The notes under the pieces were generated by a model. It was not told where the DNA came from. It ran no database searches and saw only the letters and a program-made list of their open reading frames with translations. From the NCBI GenBank assembly GCA_009602735.1, contig WELA01012833.1, positions 69,364-98,041 of the forward strand: a stretch of 28,678 nucleotides of DNA, read 5' to 3'. Each line of letters starts with the position of its first letter. The first letter of the stretch is position 1. Positions 19,867 through 28,678 of this stretch are shown piece by piece. The position numbers and the translations under genes are program-made. This stretch comes from Mesotaenium endlicherianum. Its lineage: Eukaryota > Streptophyta > Zygnematophyceae > Zygnematales > Mesotaeniaceae.

Positions 19867-22800
19867 CACACGTATGCACAGAGAAATTTGCATACAAATA
19901 TGCACGTGATTACATTCACATGATGATGCGTGTTACGTATGACCAGGTACGTAACGCAGACTGGCGGCCTTGGAGCAATACCCCTTTGACTAAGTAGTAA
20001 GCACAGAAGAGAAGTGCGAAGCGTCCATTCATACGAACCTCCGCAGGCACGCACTCATAGATGGATACATGCACCTGTCAGTATACACGAGCTTGTCAAC
20101 AGAAAAGAAGAGAACTGATCTGATCAGGCAACAGGGGACCAAGGCAGGAGCCCAACGATGATGATGCACGATGCAATGGCGATCGGGCAACAGCTCCGCA
20201 CACAAGCGGCACGGGGCGCGCGCCGCCACCCGGCGCAACGTGTCAAAGCCGGGCTTTCTGACTGAAGTTGTTATTCAAGGATTTTTCTTTAAATATATTA
20301 CATAAGTTATTACCTTTATAAATCACAAAACTCAAAGGCATTGCCAAGGGCACTCCTGCCGCACCCGAGCCCCATGCGTGCGCATTCCGATATCTCCACA
20401 AGGGGCCATGCGACGATAAAAAGTGTCACCGGCGGACGCAACGCAGGCCCACGCAGGCCGAGCACTTCCCCCCTGGAGGACCCCAAGTGACCACGAGACA
20501 GAACGAGGCGGAGTGAGTCAGCGACAGGTCAGCAGATGGGGAGCGCGTCACGTGGCACTGACCTCCGGCGAGTGGGGACCACGGCAGCAGCCCCACGTCG
20601 TAGTGGGAAGGCGCGCACGCTTCCGCCAGCTCAGTCTCAAACGAGCGGTGCACCAGGCTGAAGCTGTTCTGGATGCTGACGGGGCGCGGGACCGCCAGCT
20701 TGTCGGCGGCGGCGACGAAGGAGCACACGCCGAATGTTGTCTCGTTGGACAGGCCGTAGTGCTTGATCTTGCCAGCTGTCAACCCACCGCCAGAGAGCGC
20801 AGGGAGCAGAGGAAGGGGGAACGAGGAGAGTAGAGTTCAGAGGGGTCATCTCGCAGGGTTTTGCGAAAGAAATGACATTTTGAAGATGATTATGTACTCT
20901 TGCAATAAGGGAACATGTTATAGAGCTTTGCTGGGAGGACATCTAGGAGTTTTGTGACATAGTGAAAAATGTTGCGAGCTTAGTATTGCCAGCCAGCCAG
21001 CCAGTCCACCAAGGAACTTGGAAGGGCTCTAGTAACATACAAGCAATACAGCAATCTTTTGAGGGGAAGGACGCAGTCTAAGCTCAGGGTTTGAAGCGGG
21101 TGGCAAATTCCACCATATGTACCCCAAGGTGAGAAACGATCTCTCTTTAGCTCTGATGTGTGCGCGTGCGAGTGTGTGTGTGGGTGCATGTGTGCGCGTC
21201 GTGTGTGTATGTGCGGGTGCATGTGTGCACGCGTGTGTGTGTGTGCGCGTGTGTGTGGTGCACGTGTGTGTGTGTCTGTGTGTGTGGGTTTTGGCCATGC
21301 ATGCATGTACGCTATGCACAAACACCAGACTACGAGCAAACCAGAAGAAACAACACGTGACGACCATGCACGGGTAATGCGTCTAGTGTGCGTGTGCGTG
21401 TCAGTGGCTGTGTGCCACTACATGTGTGCGCGCCCCGTGAAACTCATGCCCTCAGACACGTGGCAGCGCAGGGCACCGCAACATTTCACAACAATAGGCC
21501 GACGAGGGCAAGCAATGGGGCCCGCTTGGACACGACGGCAGCACAGGACTAAAATAGCGAGCTTGGAGGGCAGCCATGGATGGCGGAGGACGCGCACCCT
21601 TGATGAGCTCGCCCATTGCGCTCACAGTCTCCTCAATGGGCACGGAGCCCGCACGCTCCTTGGAGGGGTCGTAGAAGGTCTCGCCAAAGATGGGCACGTA
21701 TCTGTCCGGCCTGCATGCATCGCTCGCGCCAACGCCGGCCGCTGTCAGTCTTCACAGTCTTCCTACAAGGGGCGCCCGCTTGTGTGTGTGCGCATGCACT
21801 GTGCTAGTGCCAGCGCCGCCGTCGGCCTACACAGTCTTCCTACAAGTAACGCCCGCTTGTGTGTGTGTGCGTGTGCGTGTGCGTGCGTGTGTGTGTCCGC
21901 GTGTGTGTCTGGAGTGTGCGTGTGTGTGTTGGGTTGTGTGTATATGTGCGTGTGCGTGTGCGTATGCGTGTGCGTGCGTGTGTGTGTGCGTGCGTGCGTG
22001 CAGCTCACACAAATATAAAGAGACATATATACACATACATACAACTCACGCACAGATACTGCACACAGCGCCACATCATCTTACACCCAGACATGTTCAA
22101 CCCCCCACACCCTCCCCTGGAAGAAGCCTGGACCTGTCACCCCTGCACACATTTCTGCCAGCACACATGACCCACGCTACCCCACCTCCCCTTCCAGCTT
22201 CCGCAGCTCCTTGCTCATGTCAGTGACACAACTCCTTTGACGCGAAAAACACCCAGCTCTCCTAGCACTCTCCCTAACACAAGCCCTGTTAAAAGCCTTT
22301 AGCCTCCCTCTCTTCCTTGCGCGACAAGCACACACACCCTACGCGCTATCAGACCTCCCCTGCAGGCCTGCCAAGCATAGCCCTGCAATCCAAAACTCTC
22401 CCTTCCCCCCTTCCCCTCCCCACCCGACCTTAAACCCCCCCGACCTTCAAACCTGCACCTCCCAGTAAGCCCATAAAAGCCCGACGTGGTCCCCAGGCCA
22501 CCTACAGACTGCCAGAGCCCCAGCCTTCAAACAGTTGCACACCAGATCTGGCTGCCGATCCCAGCCCTGCAAGTGACACCATCCTTTAACCCTGAATCCT
22601 CACACAAATCCTCGCCAACAAAATTGTATTCTCCCCCCACATGTGCAAGCACAAAAATGCCTAGAGCCATCGTGGGCTCTAAAGCTGCCAGCTGGCACCC
22701 CACTGGCCAAGGTGCTGCGCACCGCACGGTGCGGCCACCGCCACCATTGGGTGTTTTGTTTGAGCTGGCGGCACGGGCTGATGTGCTCTCTCCCGGCTCT

Positions 22801-25109
22801 ACTCCAGTCTTCCAAACAAAGGTGGTGTACGCTGGTTGCTGGCCAGTCGGACAAGGTGGCAGCTGGGCAAGTGGCCAGCTGGCATCACGACAATTTCCAC
22901 CAACTACCAGTGAATTCGACATAACTTGGATATAGGCTAGCGAGCCGCCAAATGGCACTCTATCTACGAGTGCGTCTGGTGCACGTCAGATCGTAAGTAA
23001 AGCGAGCACTCTACCTACCAGGTGAAGCGAGCCGGCAAGCTGGCAAGCTATCAGCTGGCACCCCGCCCAGCCGCCAGCTGGCACCTACTTGCCACCTACT
23101 AGAGCCCCAGGTAAGCCCTCCCATCATTAAGCAAGCCCTCCGGCCAACGAGCCAGCACGCCACCTGGCCACCCGCCAGCTGGCACCACTTTGACCAGCGC
23201 CAAGCAGTGCACCCACAGCTCGCTGCGGGCGGCACAAGCAGCATCGCAGACGGCACGAGCTGTCGGCTGCCAGCTGGCATCCCAGCAGCAAGCTGCCAGC
23301 TGGCGCCCCCCAAACCTACCAATGGATCTGGTAGAGGTCGATGTAATCCGTCTGCAGACGGCGCAGGCTGGCGTCGCACGCCTTCAAGATGCTGGCCCTG
23401 TCGAGGCGACAGCTGGCGCGCTCGCTGCTCCTGGGCTGCTCCCTGTTGCCCGGGATCCAGCTCTCCGCGATGTAGCCCGCCACCTGTCACGCATCAAGAA
23501 GCTTTAGTTTGACGCTCATCTTCACTATCTCACCAACACAAGCAGACACACACAGACGCACACATACACATCACGCACGTACATCCACAAGCAGGCCGCC
23601 ACCTGTCATTGCAGCAGCACCTGCGCGTGCTGGGCCGAAAATTGCACGACGTGGAGCTCAGATTAGATGTGTGCTGGTGCACTTGGAGAAGAGGGCGCCC
23701 TTGGGCATTTCGTCCATGCAATGCATGCGTGCGTGTGTGTGTGGGTGCACTTATGTGCATGTGTGCATGTCCGTGTGTGCGCGCGCGCGCGCGGGTGTGT
23801 GTGTGTGTGTGTGACAACTGATCACCTGTGCTTAGCACTCGAGTGGCTGCAGGTCCATGTGTGCACATGTGCAATCAGCTTGCATATATAACGAGTGACA
23901 AACTCACACAACTACCCGCGACACTACACGGAAGAAGTTCAAGTGACACCAATAAGTGCTGGAAAATGGAAAAAAAGTTAAAAAAACAAAAATAATGTAT
24001 ATGTATAAATATATGTGTATACATGAACATGTATATATATTTTATTCTGACAAACTGCAGTAACTACAGATATGATAAGCTTACCTTAGTGGCCACGATG
24101 ACCTTGCTGCGCTCCTGCTTCTGCAGCCACCTCCCAACAATCTCCTCGGATCTGCCAGCTGTCTCCTCCTTATTGGGCACTGAGTAGACCTCTGCCGTGT
24201 CGAGAAAGTTGACCCCCCTGGACCATGCTGCATCTAAGATGGCGTGCGACTCCTCCTCGCTGTTCTGCTCGCCAAATGTCATCGTGCCAAGGCATACCTG
24301 CAAGAGACGCGGTTGGGGAATATAACCAGGTAGATTTGTTAATTAATTCGTTAATCCTTTTTTCTGTTCATAGTTCTTAGGCGGCAGCACGATTCTGCAG
24401 TAAGATTTCAAAATATGTATGCGTTATGAGCTGCTGAGCGTCAAGACAAAAGAAAAATTTGACGAGAGAAATGGCGATCACCCTCAGAATCATGATCAGG
24501 AGCCAACTTCAATGCCTGGGTGGTGGATGACGGGTAGCTCACTAAACCCTAAGCCGTCAAGCTGAACCTCAGGTCCTGCGAGTAAAACCGTGTGCCCCTA
24601 GACTGGGCCGCTTCAAGAGCCCAACGATGAAGCAAGCCAAGGCTTTCTCCTCATTTGAATACTTTCTCCTTCTCGAAAGTTTTCTCTATAATTACAACGT
24701 TAGGCGGGAGCCAAACGCGACTTCGCGTGGGATCAATCAGACTTTGTCAACCAGTATTTGTCTCCATGCAAAGAGCACACATTTTCTACATATGAATTGA
24801 ACAAGGTTCAAAACTGGTAACAAGAAACTGAGCTCACAGAAACATACGATCTGTCCTCTAAAACGAGTCATATGCTACTTCCAAAGGTAGATCCCAAAAC
24901 AAACGTAACTCTGCTAGCTCACAGCATCACGAAGTCAGCTGAACTTGAGTTTATGCTAATGCCTCCGTAACCTTGAGAAGCAACTCATTATCCAAGCATG
25001 ACAACAAGAATGCAGATCTGCAAGTGGAGGCACGATCATGCAATACTGGGGACACTGACTTCACCTCAGACACAGACAGATCAGACGATCCTAGCTTGTT
25101 GTACTTCAT
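17563..25109 (-). CDS. Tas-type aldo-keto reductase (8 exons, 359 residues)
   Basis: NAD(P)H-dependent aldo-keto reductase, (beta/alpha)8 barrel, close to E. coli Tas and to plant NAD(P)-linked oxidoreductases such as Arabidopsis At1g04420; the substrate is unknown. Exons in transcript order: 25109-25065, 24297-24085, 23483-23320, 21710-21598, 20775-20563, 19692-19555, 18240-18136, 17651-17563. All introns are GT-AG and all junction phases agree, giving 1,080 coding bases. The product starts [15 protein letters not shown] and continues [15 protein letters not shown]. The catalytic tetrad is complete: Asp48 and Tyr53 (FLDTAEVY), Lys86 (VIVATK), His140 (YQIHWPDRY). Other signatures are [28 protein letters not shown] and the C-terminal cofactor loop [16 protein letters not shown] (about 315-330). 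The start context is good (GCCATCATGA) and matches the family's N-terminus. A plastid transit peptide is not visible, although a further upstream exon cannot be excluded. The gene appears intact. Long CA/GT tracts occupy six of its seven introns. Confidence 0.95.
17821..17895. repeat. 15-base minisatellite in reductase intron 7
   Basis: Five imperfect units of ATGAGTCAACCACCA occur in tandem. On the + strand, antisense to the reductase, they would read as a repeated Met-Ser-Gln-Pro-Pro pentapeptide. The units keep this frame, but the open frame continues into a CA microsatellite, so translation is unlikely. Confidence 0.85.
18020..18126. repeat. (CA)n(GA)n microsatellite in intron 7
   Basis: A CA run (about 18020-18077) is followed by about 24 GA units (18078-18126). 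It ends only about 10 bases from the donor site of reductase exon 7. In the reductase transcript it reads (CU)n then (GU)n. Confidence 0.97.
18248..18343. repeat. (CA)n microsatellite in intron 6
   Basis: CA and CG alternating DNA becomes a pure CA run (about 18290-18327). It begins within 10 bases of the acceptor of reductase exon 7, so that 105-base exon sits between two microsatellites. In the transcript it reads GU-rich, right across the normal polypyrimidine position. Confidence 0.97.
19336..19355. repeat. (AGC)n trinucleotide run in intron 6
   Basis: About seven AGC units. They create a Leu-rich minus-strand open frame (19142-19420) inside the reductase intron. I regard that frame as a product of the repeat. 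Confidence 0.85.
19729..19873. repeat. CA/CG alternating microsatellite in intron 5
   Basis: About 145 bases of CA with interspersed CG, starting some 35 bases upstream (in the transcript) of reductase exon 6. The transcript reads GU-rich here. Confidence 0.96.
21155..21289. repeat. GT-rich microsatellite in intron 4
   Basis: About 135 bases of GT with interspersed GC on the + strand, so CA-rich in the reductase transcript. It lies mid-intron, between exon 4 (ending at 21598) and exon 5 (starting at 20775). Confidence 0.95.
21728..21880. repeat. 77-base tandem duplication in intron 3
   Basis: The word ACAGTCTTCCTACAAG occurs at 21754-21769 and 21831-21846, within a longer similarity that includes GCCCGCTTGTGTGTG. 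The period is 77 bases. It lies just upstream (in the transcript) of reductase exon 4 and abuts the GT microsatellite, which may have expanded from one of its copies. Confidence 0.8.
21858..22001. repeat. GT-rich microsatellite in intron 3
   Basis: About 145 bases of GT with interspersed GC on the + strand, CA-rich in the reductase transcript, some 150 bases upstream of exon 4 in that transcript. Confidence 0.95.
22686..23305. repeat. Cluster of GCCAGCTGGC palindromes in intron 3
   Basis: Six exact GCCAGCTGGC copies lie at 22687, 22874, 23073, 23174, 23269 and 23295, plus partial copies such as TCAGCTGGCA at 23051. The last copy is within 20 bases of the donor of reductase exon 3. Spacing is irregular, so this is a dispersed motif and not a tandem array. 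Confidence 0.85.
23727..23814. repeat. GT-rich microsatellite in intron 2
   Basis: About 88 bases of GT alternation on the + strand, with a CG patch (about 23780-23792), so CA-rich in the reductase transcript. It lies about 245 bases upstream of exon 3 in that transcript. Confidence 0.95.
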
Positions 25110-26157
25110 GATGGCAGCAGAGGCTCCTTCTTGTCTCAAGGTGTGACTAAGTCTCACTCCTCCCACTAACTTTTTTGCAAGCGAAAGTGCATGCAAAAAT
25201 GCGGGCATTAGTCTTATTTTCTCAGAGCTTCCTGGTTCTCTCCCGTGCACTCCCACTTGAGGCAAAGTCCTCAGCACCTTTTCCCCCTCAGGCTCTGTTC
25301 CTCGTCGCACCTTCTACAATCTGTACGAACTTACTGCACGATCTTCCACATGGGTTCGTCACAGAGGCGCACAGCATATGCCAGCGTGGTGTTCAGTGTG
25401 ATGTGCCGCATATGTATATTGGAAACGGTGACGTAACTGGACGTGCCGAAGTAATATGGCTTGATGTGGGAAATTTCGTACGCTGCAGTTGTGCCGTAGC
25501 CCACGTATGCAGCCCGCAGTGCATGGCCCGCACCGCCACCCCCCTCCCCCAACAAAAAACAGGCCAAACCTGGGGCCAAGTTTTCGACACGGTCAACATG
25601 TAGTCAACTCTTCATTGAAGACCCCACGCCAATAGGATTGGATTGACGTAATTAATCATGACTAACAGCTGTTTACAGCTATAAGTAATGGCATATAACA
25701 CATGCATATATGCTCAACTTTCACCGTCACGTAAGTGAAGCCCACGACAACCATACACACGTTATGACTTCAAACGCTGCGCTCACGCTATTGCCTATGT
25801 ACGAGCACGTACGAGTGCAATGATGTAATACGCCAAACTGTAGTTACTGACAGCAGCTCAGCACTCCAGAGTCCGAAGTCTAGACTCCAGACTCCAGAAA
25901 TTGAAGCAGCAATTGAATCTTTCAAATAGTCACTATCATTGCAATTTGCGATCAGGAATCGGCTGGAATTATCTGTACTGATTTGTAGTACTGTGCTCTG
26001 CCTCTATCATCAGATGTGTAAATGTCAAACACATAGAAGGGATTGGTAGGGACAGCGGAACTCTGCTCCATGGTTATGCCCCATCTGCTATAAAAAATGT
26101 GTAGAAAGATTATGTCGTCTTCATGTACAGCTTCATATTGCACGAAAGCTGTTCCCA
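25110..26157. other. Intergenic region between divergent genes
   Basis: This stretch lies between the reductase start (minus strand) and the acidic-repeat gene (plus strand), so it should contain both promoters. Two minus-strand open frames (25331-25579, 82 residues; 25952-26185, about 77 residues) have protein-like composition but no family I recognise. A short tandem GACTCCA repeat lies near 25883-25898. Confidence 0.5.
26089..26097 (+). promoter_or_regulatory. Possible TATA box of the acidic-repeat gene
   Basis: TATAAAAAA lies about 60 bases upstream of the proposed ATG at 26158, a distance that would leave a leader of roughly 30-40 bases. The position fits a TATA box, but AT-rich words like this also occur by chance. 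Confidence 0.3.
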
Positions 26158-27086
26158 ATGAATTCGTCTGAGGAAAAGCGTGCATTATCAGCCGGTGGCG
26201 GCTTGCTATCTGATATTGATAGCAATCTAAATCAGGCAAATATGATCGCAAGAGCTGGTGATGTGGATGGTGGAGGACAAAGCCGAGAGATAAAGGACGG
26301 CATTGAGAAATTTGGTGGCGTTGAAACCCGCGGGGATATTCTTCCTGACAGCCCTGCAACAGTAGGTGTTGAGGGTAAGGACCCTGTGGACGACATTAAA
26401 GTTCCTGAAATTGCGGAATTGAAACCTGGCGAGAGTCTTCTTGGAGGAGAAGTAGAGGAGACTTCTACAGGGAGCAGCATATCGGAAGATCAACAGAGGG
26501 ATAGTAAGGGCGGACTTCATTCTGCGGTAGAGAGCCAGCTGGCAGGTGGTGCTCACAGTACAGAAGGTCAGGAGGACCATCTGGACATGGTCGAGGAAAC
26601 AGAACCTACTGAAGGGGTGGAAACTTCAGACCTTCAGGAGCAGAAGCTTGAGAGCGGTGTCATTGACGATAAGGCAGAGGCCGAGAAGCCAGAGCCAGTA
26701 ACAGTGAGTAGCACTCTGCTTGACAATGTTGCCGAGAGTTTAGCTGCAGAGGGTGTAGCTTCAGAGGGCGTAACTTCAGAGGGTTTAGCTGCAGAGGGTT
26801 TAGAACCGCCACTCGAGGAAAGCACCAGGGAAAGGGACCCGGAGAGTGTAAAGGTAGGGGAAGAAGGCAGGGCAGGGTTAGAGCTGCAGGATGGTGGCAG
26901 AACTGATGAGGAGATGAACGAGCAGTATGAGCCCGGGGTTGGGCCAAGTGGCAGCAGGGAAGAGGAGGCCCCCGCAGCATCACCAGAAGAGAGCGTGATT
27001 GGTGGCGAGATGGATGGCCAGGATGAGCCCACAGCTGGGCAGAGTGGCAGTGGCGTGGAAGGTTCTGCTGCTGCTGCCAATGCTGA

Positions 27087-27117
<31 letters not shown>

Positions 27118-27855
27118 CCAGTGCAGGGGGAGGGCAGGGCTGGTGGCGGAATGGACGGCCAGGATGCTGCTCTTAAGTCCGAGTTTGGCAGCCCTGGTGA
27201 AGCTGCAGCAGCGGTGCTGGAGCAGAACGAAGTCGATGCCGAGACCGACGCCCAGGTGGACGGCCAGGATGAGCTAAAGGCCGGGCCCAGCGGCAGCGAG
27301 GGTGAGGATGCAGCCAGTGCAGCTGTGCGGCAGATTGAGTGCCAGGTCATCGGCGCCCAGATGGTGAACGGCCAGGATGCGCTCAAGGCCGCATCGGGGG
27401 GCAGCGGAGATCCTGCAGCAGCGGCAGCGGCAGCGGCAGCAGCAGCAGCGGGTGGGGTGGAGGAGGCGAGCAGAACAGGTGGCGAGATCGAGAGCAACGG
27501 CCCTGCGGACGGCCAGGTGGAGGGCCAGGCGGGTGGCCAGACGGACCACCAGAAAGAGGGCAAGGCAGATGCTCAGACAGAGGTCGAAAGGGAGGGCCAG
27601 GTGGAGGGCCAGGCGGAGGGCCAGGTGGATGGCCAGACGGAGGGCCAGGTGGAGGGCCAGGTGGATGGGCAGGTGGAGGGCCAGGTGGATGGCCAGGTGG
27701 GTGGGCAGAAGGAGGATGAGGCTGGGGGGCAGGACGAGTCTGGCGGCGGTGCAGAGGCCGCAGCGGCAAAGGCAGCGGCAGGAGCTCGCGGGGAGAGGCA
27801 GCCAACGAGGGAGAGGAGGCGCCTCGACTCGCGGCACCACCTCATGAAGGAGATA
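26158..27855 (+). CDS. Acidic, Ala-rich, [DE]GQ-repeat protein (5' exon, gene continues)
   Basis: One frame is open from ATG 26158 for 566 codons to a donor-like AAGGAGATA|GTGAGC, with no disabling change. The product is very acidic and lacks a signal peptide or membrane segment at its start (MNSSEEKRALSAGGG). Residues 1-280 are Glu/Gly/Ser-rich with no clear repeat except a short EGVASEGVTSEG patch. Residues about 280-440 hold four imperfect units of roughly 35-47 residues built around a GQD core and ending in Ala runs (about 309-320 and 419-432). Residues about 452-518 are a tandem [DE]GQ[VAT] tetrapeptide repeat (12-base units). The exon ends in a basic stretch (RERRRLDSRHHLMKEI). I recognise no domain; most of it is probably disordered. 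An in-frame continuation through 28089 exists but runs into a GT microsatellite, so I end the exon at the donor. Confidence 0.7.
27511..27711 (+). repeat. Coding 12-base tandem repeat (GGCCAGGTGGAG/T)
   Basis: About sixteen 12-base units alternate GGCCAGGTGGAG and GGCCAGGTGGAT with GCG, ACG and GGT variants. They encode the tetrapeptides EGQV and DGQV. The near-identity of adjacent units suggests recent unequal exchange or replication slippage. Confidence 0.9.
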
Positions 27856-27994
27856 GTGAGCACGCCTGATGCGCCTGCCCTCCTCCCCCCCCCCCCGCCC
27901 CGGGGCGCGCTCTGGGGGGCCATGCGTGGTGCAACGGGCCTTTGGAATAGCCTGTGGTTATGCTCGTGGTGCTCATACAACCCCCCTATGCGTG

Positions 27995-28026
<32 letters not shown>

Positions 28027-28386
28027 CGCGCGTGCGCATGTGTTTGTTTGTGCACGGGAGCACCCGTCCGTGTCTGCACCACTCCCTGATCGCACACTGG
28101 CACAGAATGTGCCACGCGCCAACGTGCACGCGGAGGCGTGTCCCCATGCACCTGATTTACCACCCCATCTGCTTGCAAAAACCTTCTTGCGCAGACCCCA
28201 TGGACGGGGGGGACCCTTCCTTCATGGGGAAATAACTTTTTGGGCTTTCTTCGTGGGGGGCAACCCCTTTTGCGAGGGAAAGTCCCTCGTGGGGGCGGGC
28301 CCTCGCTCTGTCGGCAATTTACATCCTCTTTCACTCTGGTCTGGCAACGGCCTGTGCTCGTTGCCTCCTGCTGCCTCTTGAGGGAG
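27856..28386 (+). other. Proposed intron of the acidic-repeat gene
   Basis: It starts at GTGAGC, holds a C-rich run (about 27884-27896) and a GT/CG microsatellite (27986-28052), and would end at the pyrimidine-rich CTGCTGCCTCTTGAGGGAG before 28387. The boundaries are inferred from splice-like signals and from the frame of the following stretch. Confidence 0.4.
27986..28052. repeat. GT-rich microsatellite
   Basis: A GT run interrupted by TT and by a CGCGCGTGCGC patch, about 130 bases after the proposed donor of the acidic-repeat gene. Confidence 0.93.
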
Positions 28387-28678
28387 GGCGCGCGCGCTCT
28401 CGGGACTGCGCCAGGTGGTGCCTCAGGTGATGAGGCAGCCTCTAGTGCGCCTGCGCCATCCACGCCTGGGGATGGTGCCGGAGCCAGCTGGCGCACGCTC
28501 GCGCTCTCACGTGTGTGCCAGGGCGTGCTTTGTGGGAATGATGATGATGGTGGTGATAGCCTTGCTGGAGGGGGGAGCTGTGTGCTCCGTCTCCAGGTGG
28601 CTGGCAGCAGCTCGGCGTACGACCAGGCGCACAGAATCTTAGCTTCAGGTCTCATGTGTTTCTTGAGGGGGGGGGGGG
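28387..28678 (+). CDS. Possible next exon of the acidic-repeat gene, cut by the window end
   Basis: In phase with the exon ending at 27855, this stretch is open to the last base. It begins GARALGTAPGGASGDEAASS, continues with a Pro/Gly-rich part, then a less biased part (WRTLALSRVCQGVLCGND and SSSAYDQAHRILASGLMCF). The composition resembles a transition from linker to folded domain. The opposite strand is also open here, so coding is only moderately supported. The final 12 G (28667-28678) may be an assembly edge. Confidence 0.35.
28667..28678. repeat. Poly-G run at the window end
   Basis: Twelve consecutive G end the window. This may be a real homopolymer or a contig-edge artefact. Confidence 0.8.

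Noticed and set aside
21158..22018. ORFs rich in Cys-Val or His-Thr across CA/GT tracts (also 272-657, 17990-18367, 19502-20054, 23530-23874)
   Set aside because: They are translations of dinucleotide microsatellites.
22686..23305. CRISPR-like array suggested by repeated GCCAGCTGGC
   Set aside because: The repeat is only about 10-12 bases, the spacing is irregular, and the host is eukaryotic.
26634..27840. Long minus-strand frames (26634-27563, 27274-27840) and + frames in other phases
   Set aside because: They are shadows of the 12-base and GCN repeats in the acidic-repeat exon, with Pro/His/Leu monotony and no independent signals.

Overview
The window is nuclear DNA of a eukaryote, most likely a green-lineage (Viridiplantae) alga or plant; I cannot name the genus. 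The reasons are GT-AG introns of about 480 to 1610 bases, dense dinucleotide microsatellites, long low-complexity exons, and two recognisable genes whose best remembered relatives are plant proteins. One is a copy of the U2 snRNP splicing factor PHF5A with plant-type residues. The other is a Tas-type aldo-keto reductase resembling plant NAD(P)-linked oxidoreductases. Two ambiguous bases (1597, 12617) and a probable homopolymer indel (12360-12370) suggest a draft assembly.

Layout. 1-870: purine-rich and CA-repeat DNA. 875-4288 (+): a two-exon gene for a probable type II membrane protein with a long low-complexity part. 4289-7976: no convincing gene. 7977-8993 (-): an unrecognised coding region with one in-frame TAG. 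8994-11163: nothing clear. 11164-12443 (+): two possible exons of an unrecognised gene, separated by a minisatellite and a CA tract. 13221-15932: a diverged direct repeat on either side of the PHF5A copy (14196-15313, +), which has two single-base frameshifts. 16601-16699 (+): a possible orphan terminal exon. 17563-25109 (-): the complete eight-exon aldo-keto reductase gene, whose introns hold most of the microsatellites. 26158 to the window end (+): the 5' part of a gene for an acidic, Ala- and [DE]GQ-repeat protein that runs off the window.

These genes do not form a pathway or operon; they are independent eukaryotic loci. Two patterns stand out. First, the palindrome GCCAGCTGGC occurs ten times exactly, plus many GCCANNTGGC-like variants, where less than one copy is expected. 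Second, six of the seven reductase introns carry long CA/GT tracts arranged so that the first three are CA-rich and the last three GU-rich in the transcript, so they could pair across the central exons. I found no mobile element with a recognisable protein, no CRISPR array, and no tRNA or rRNA.
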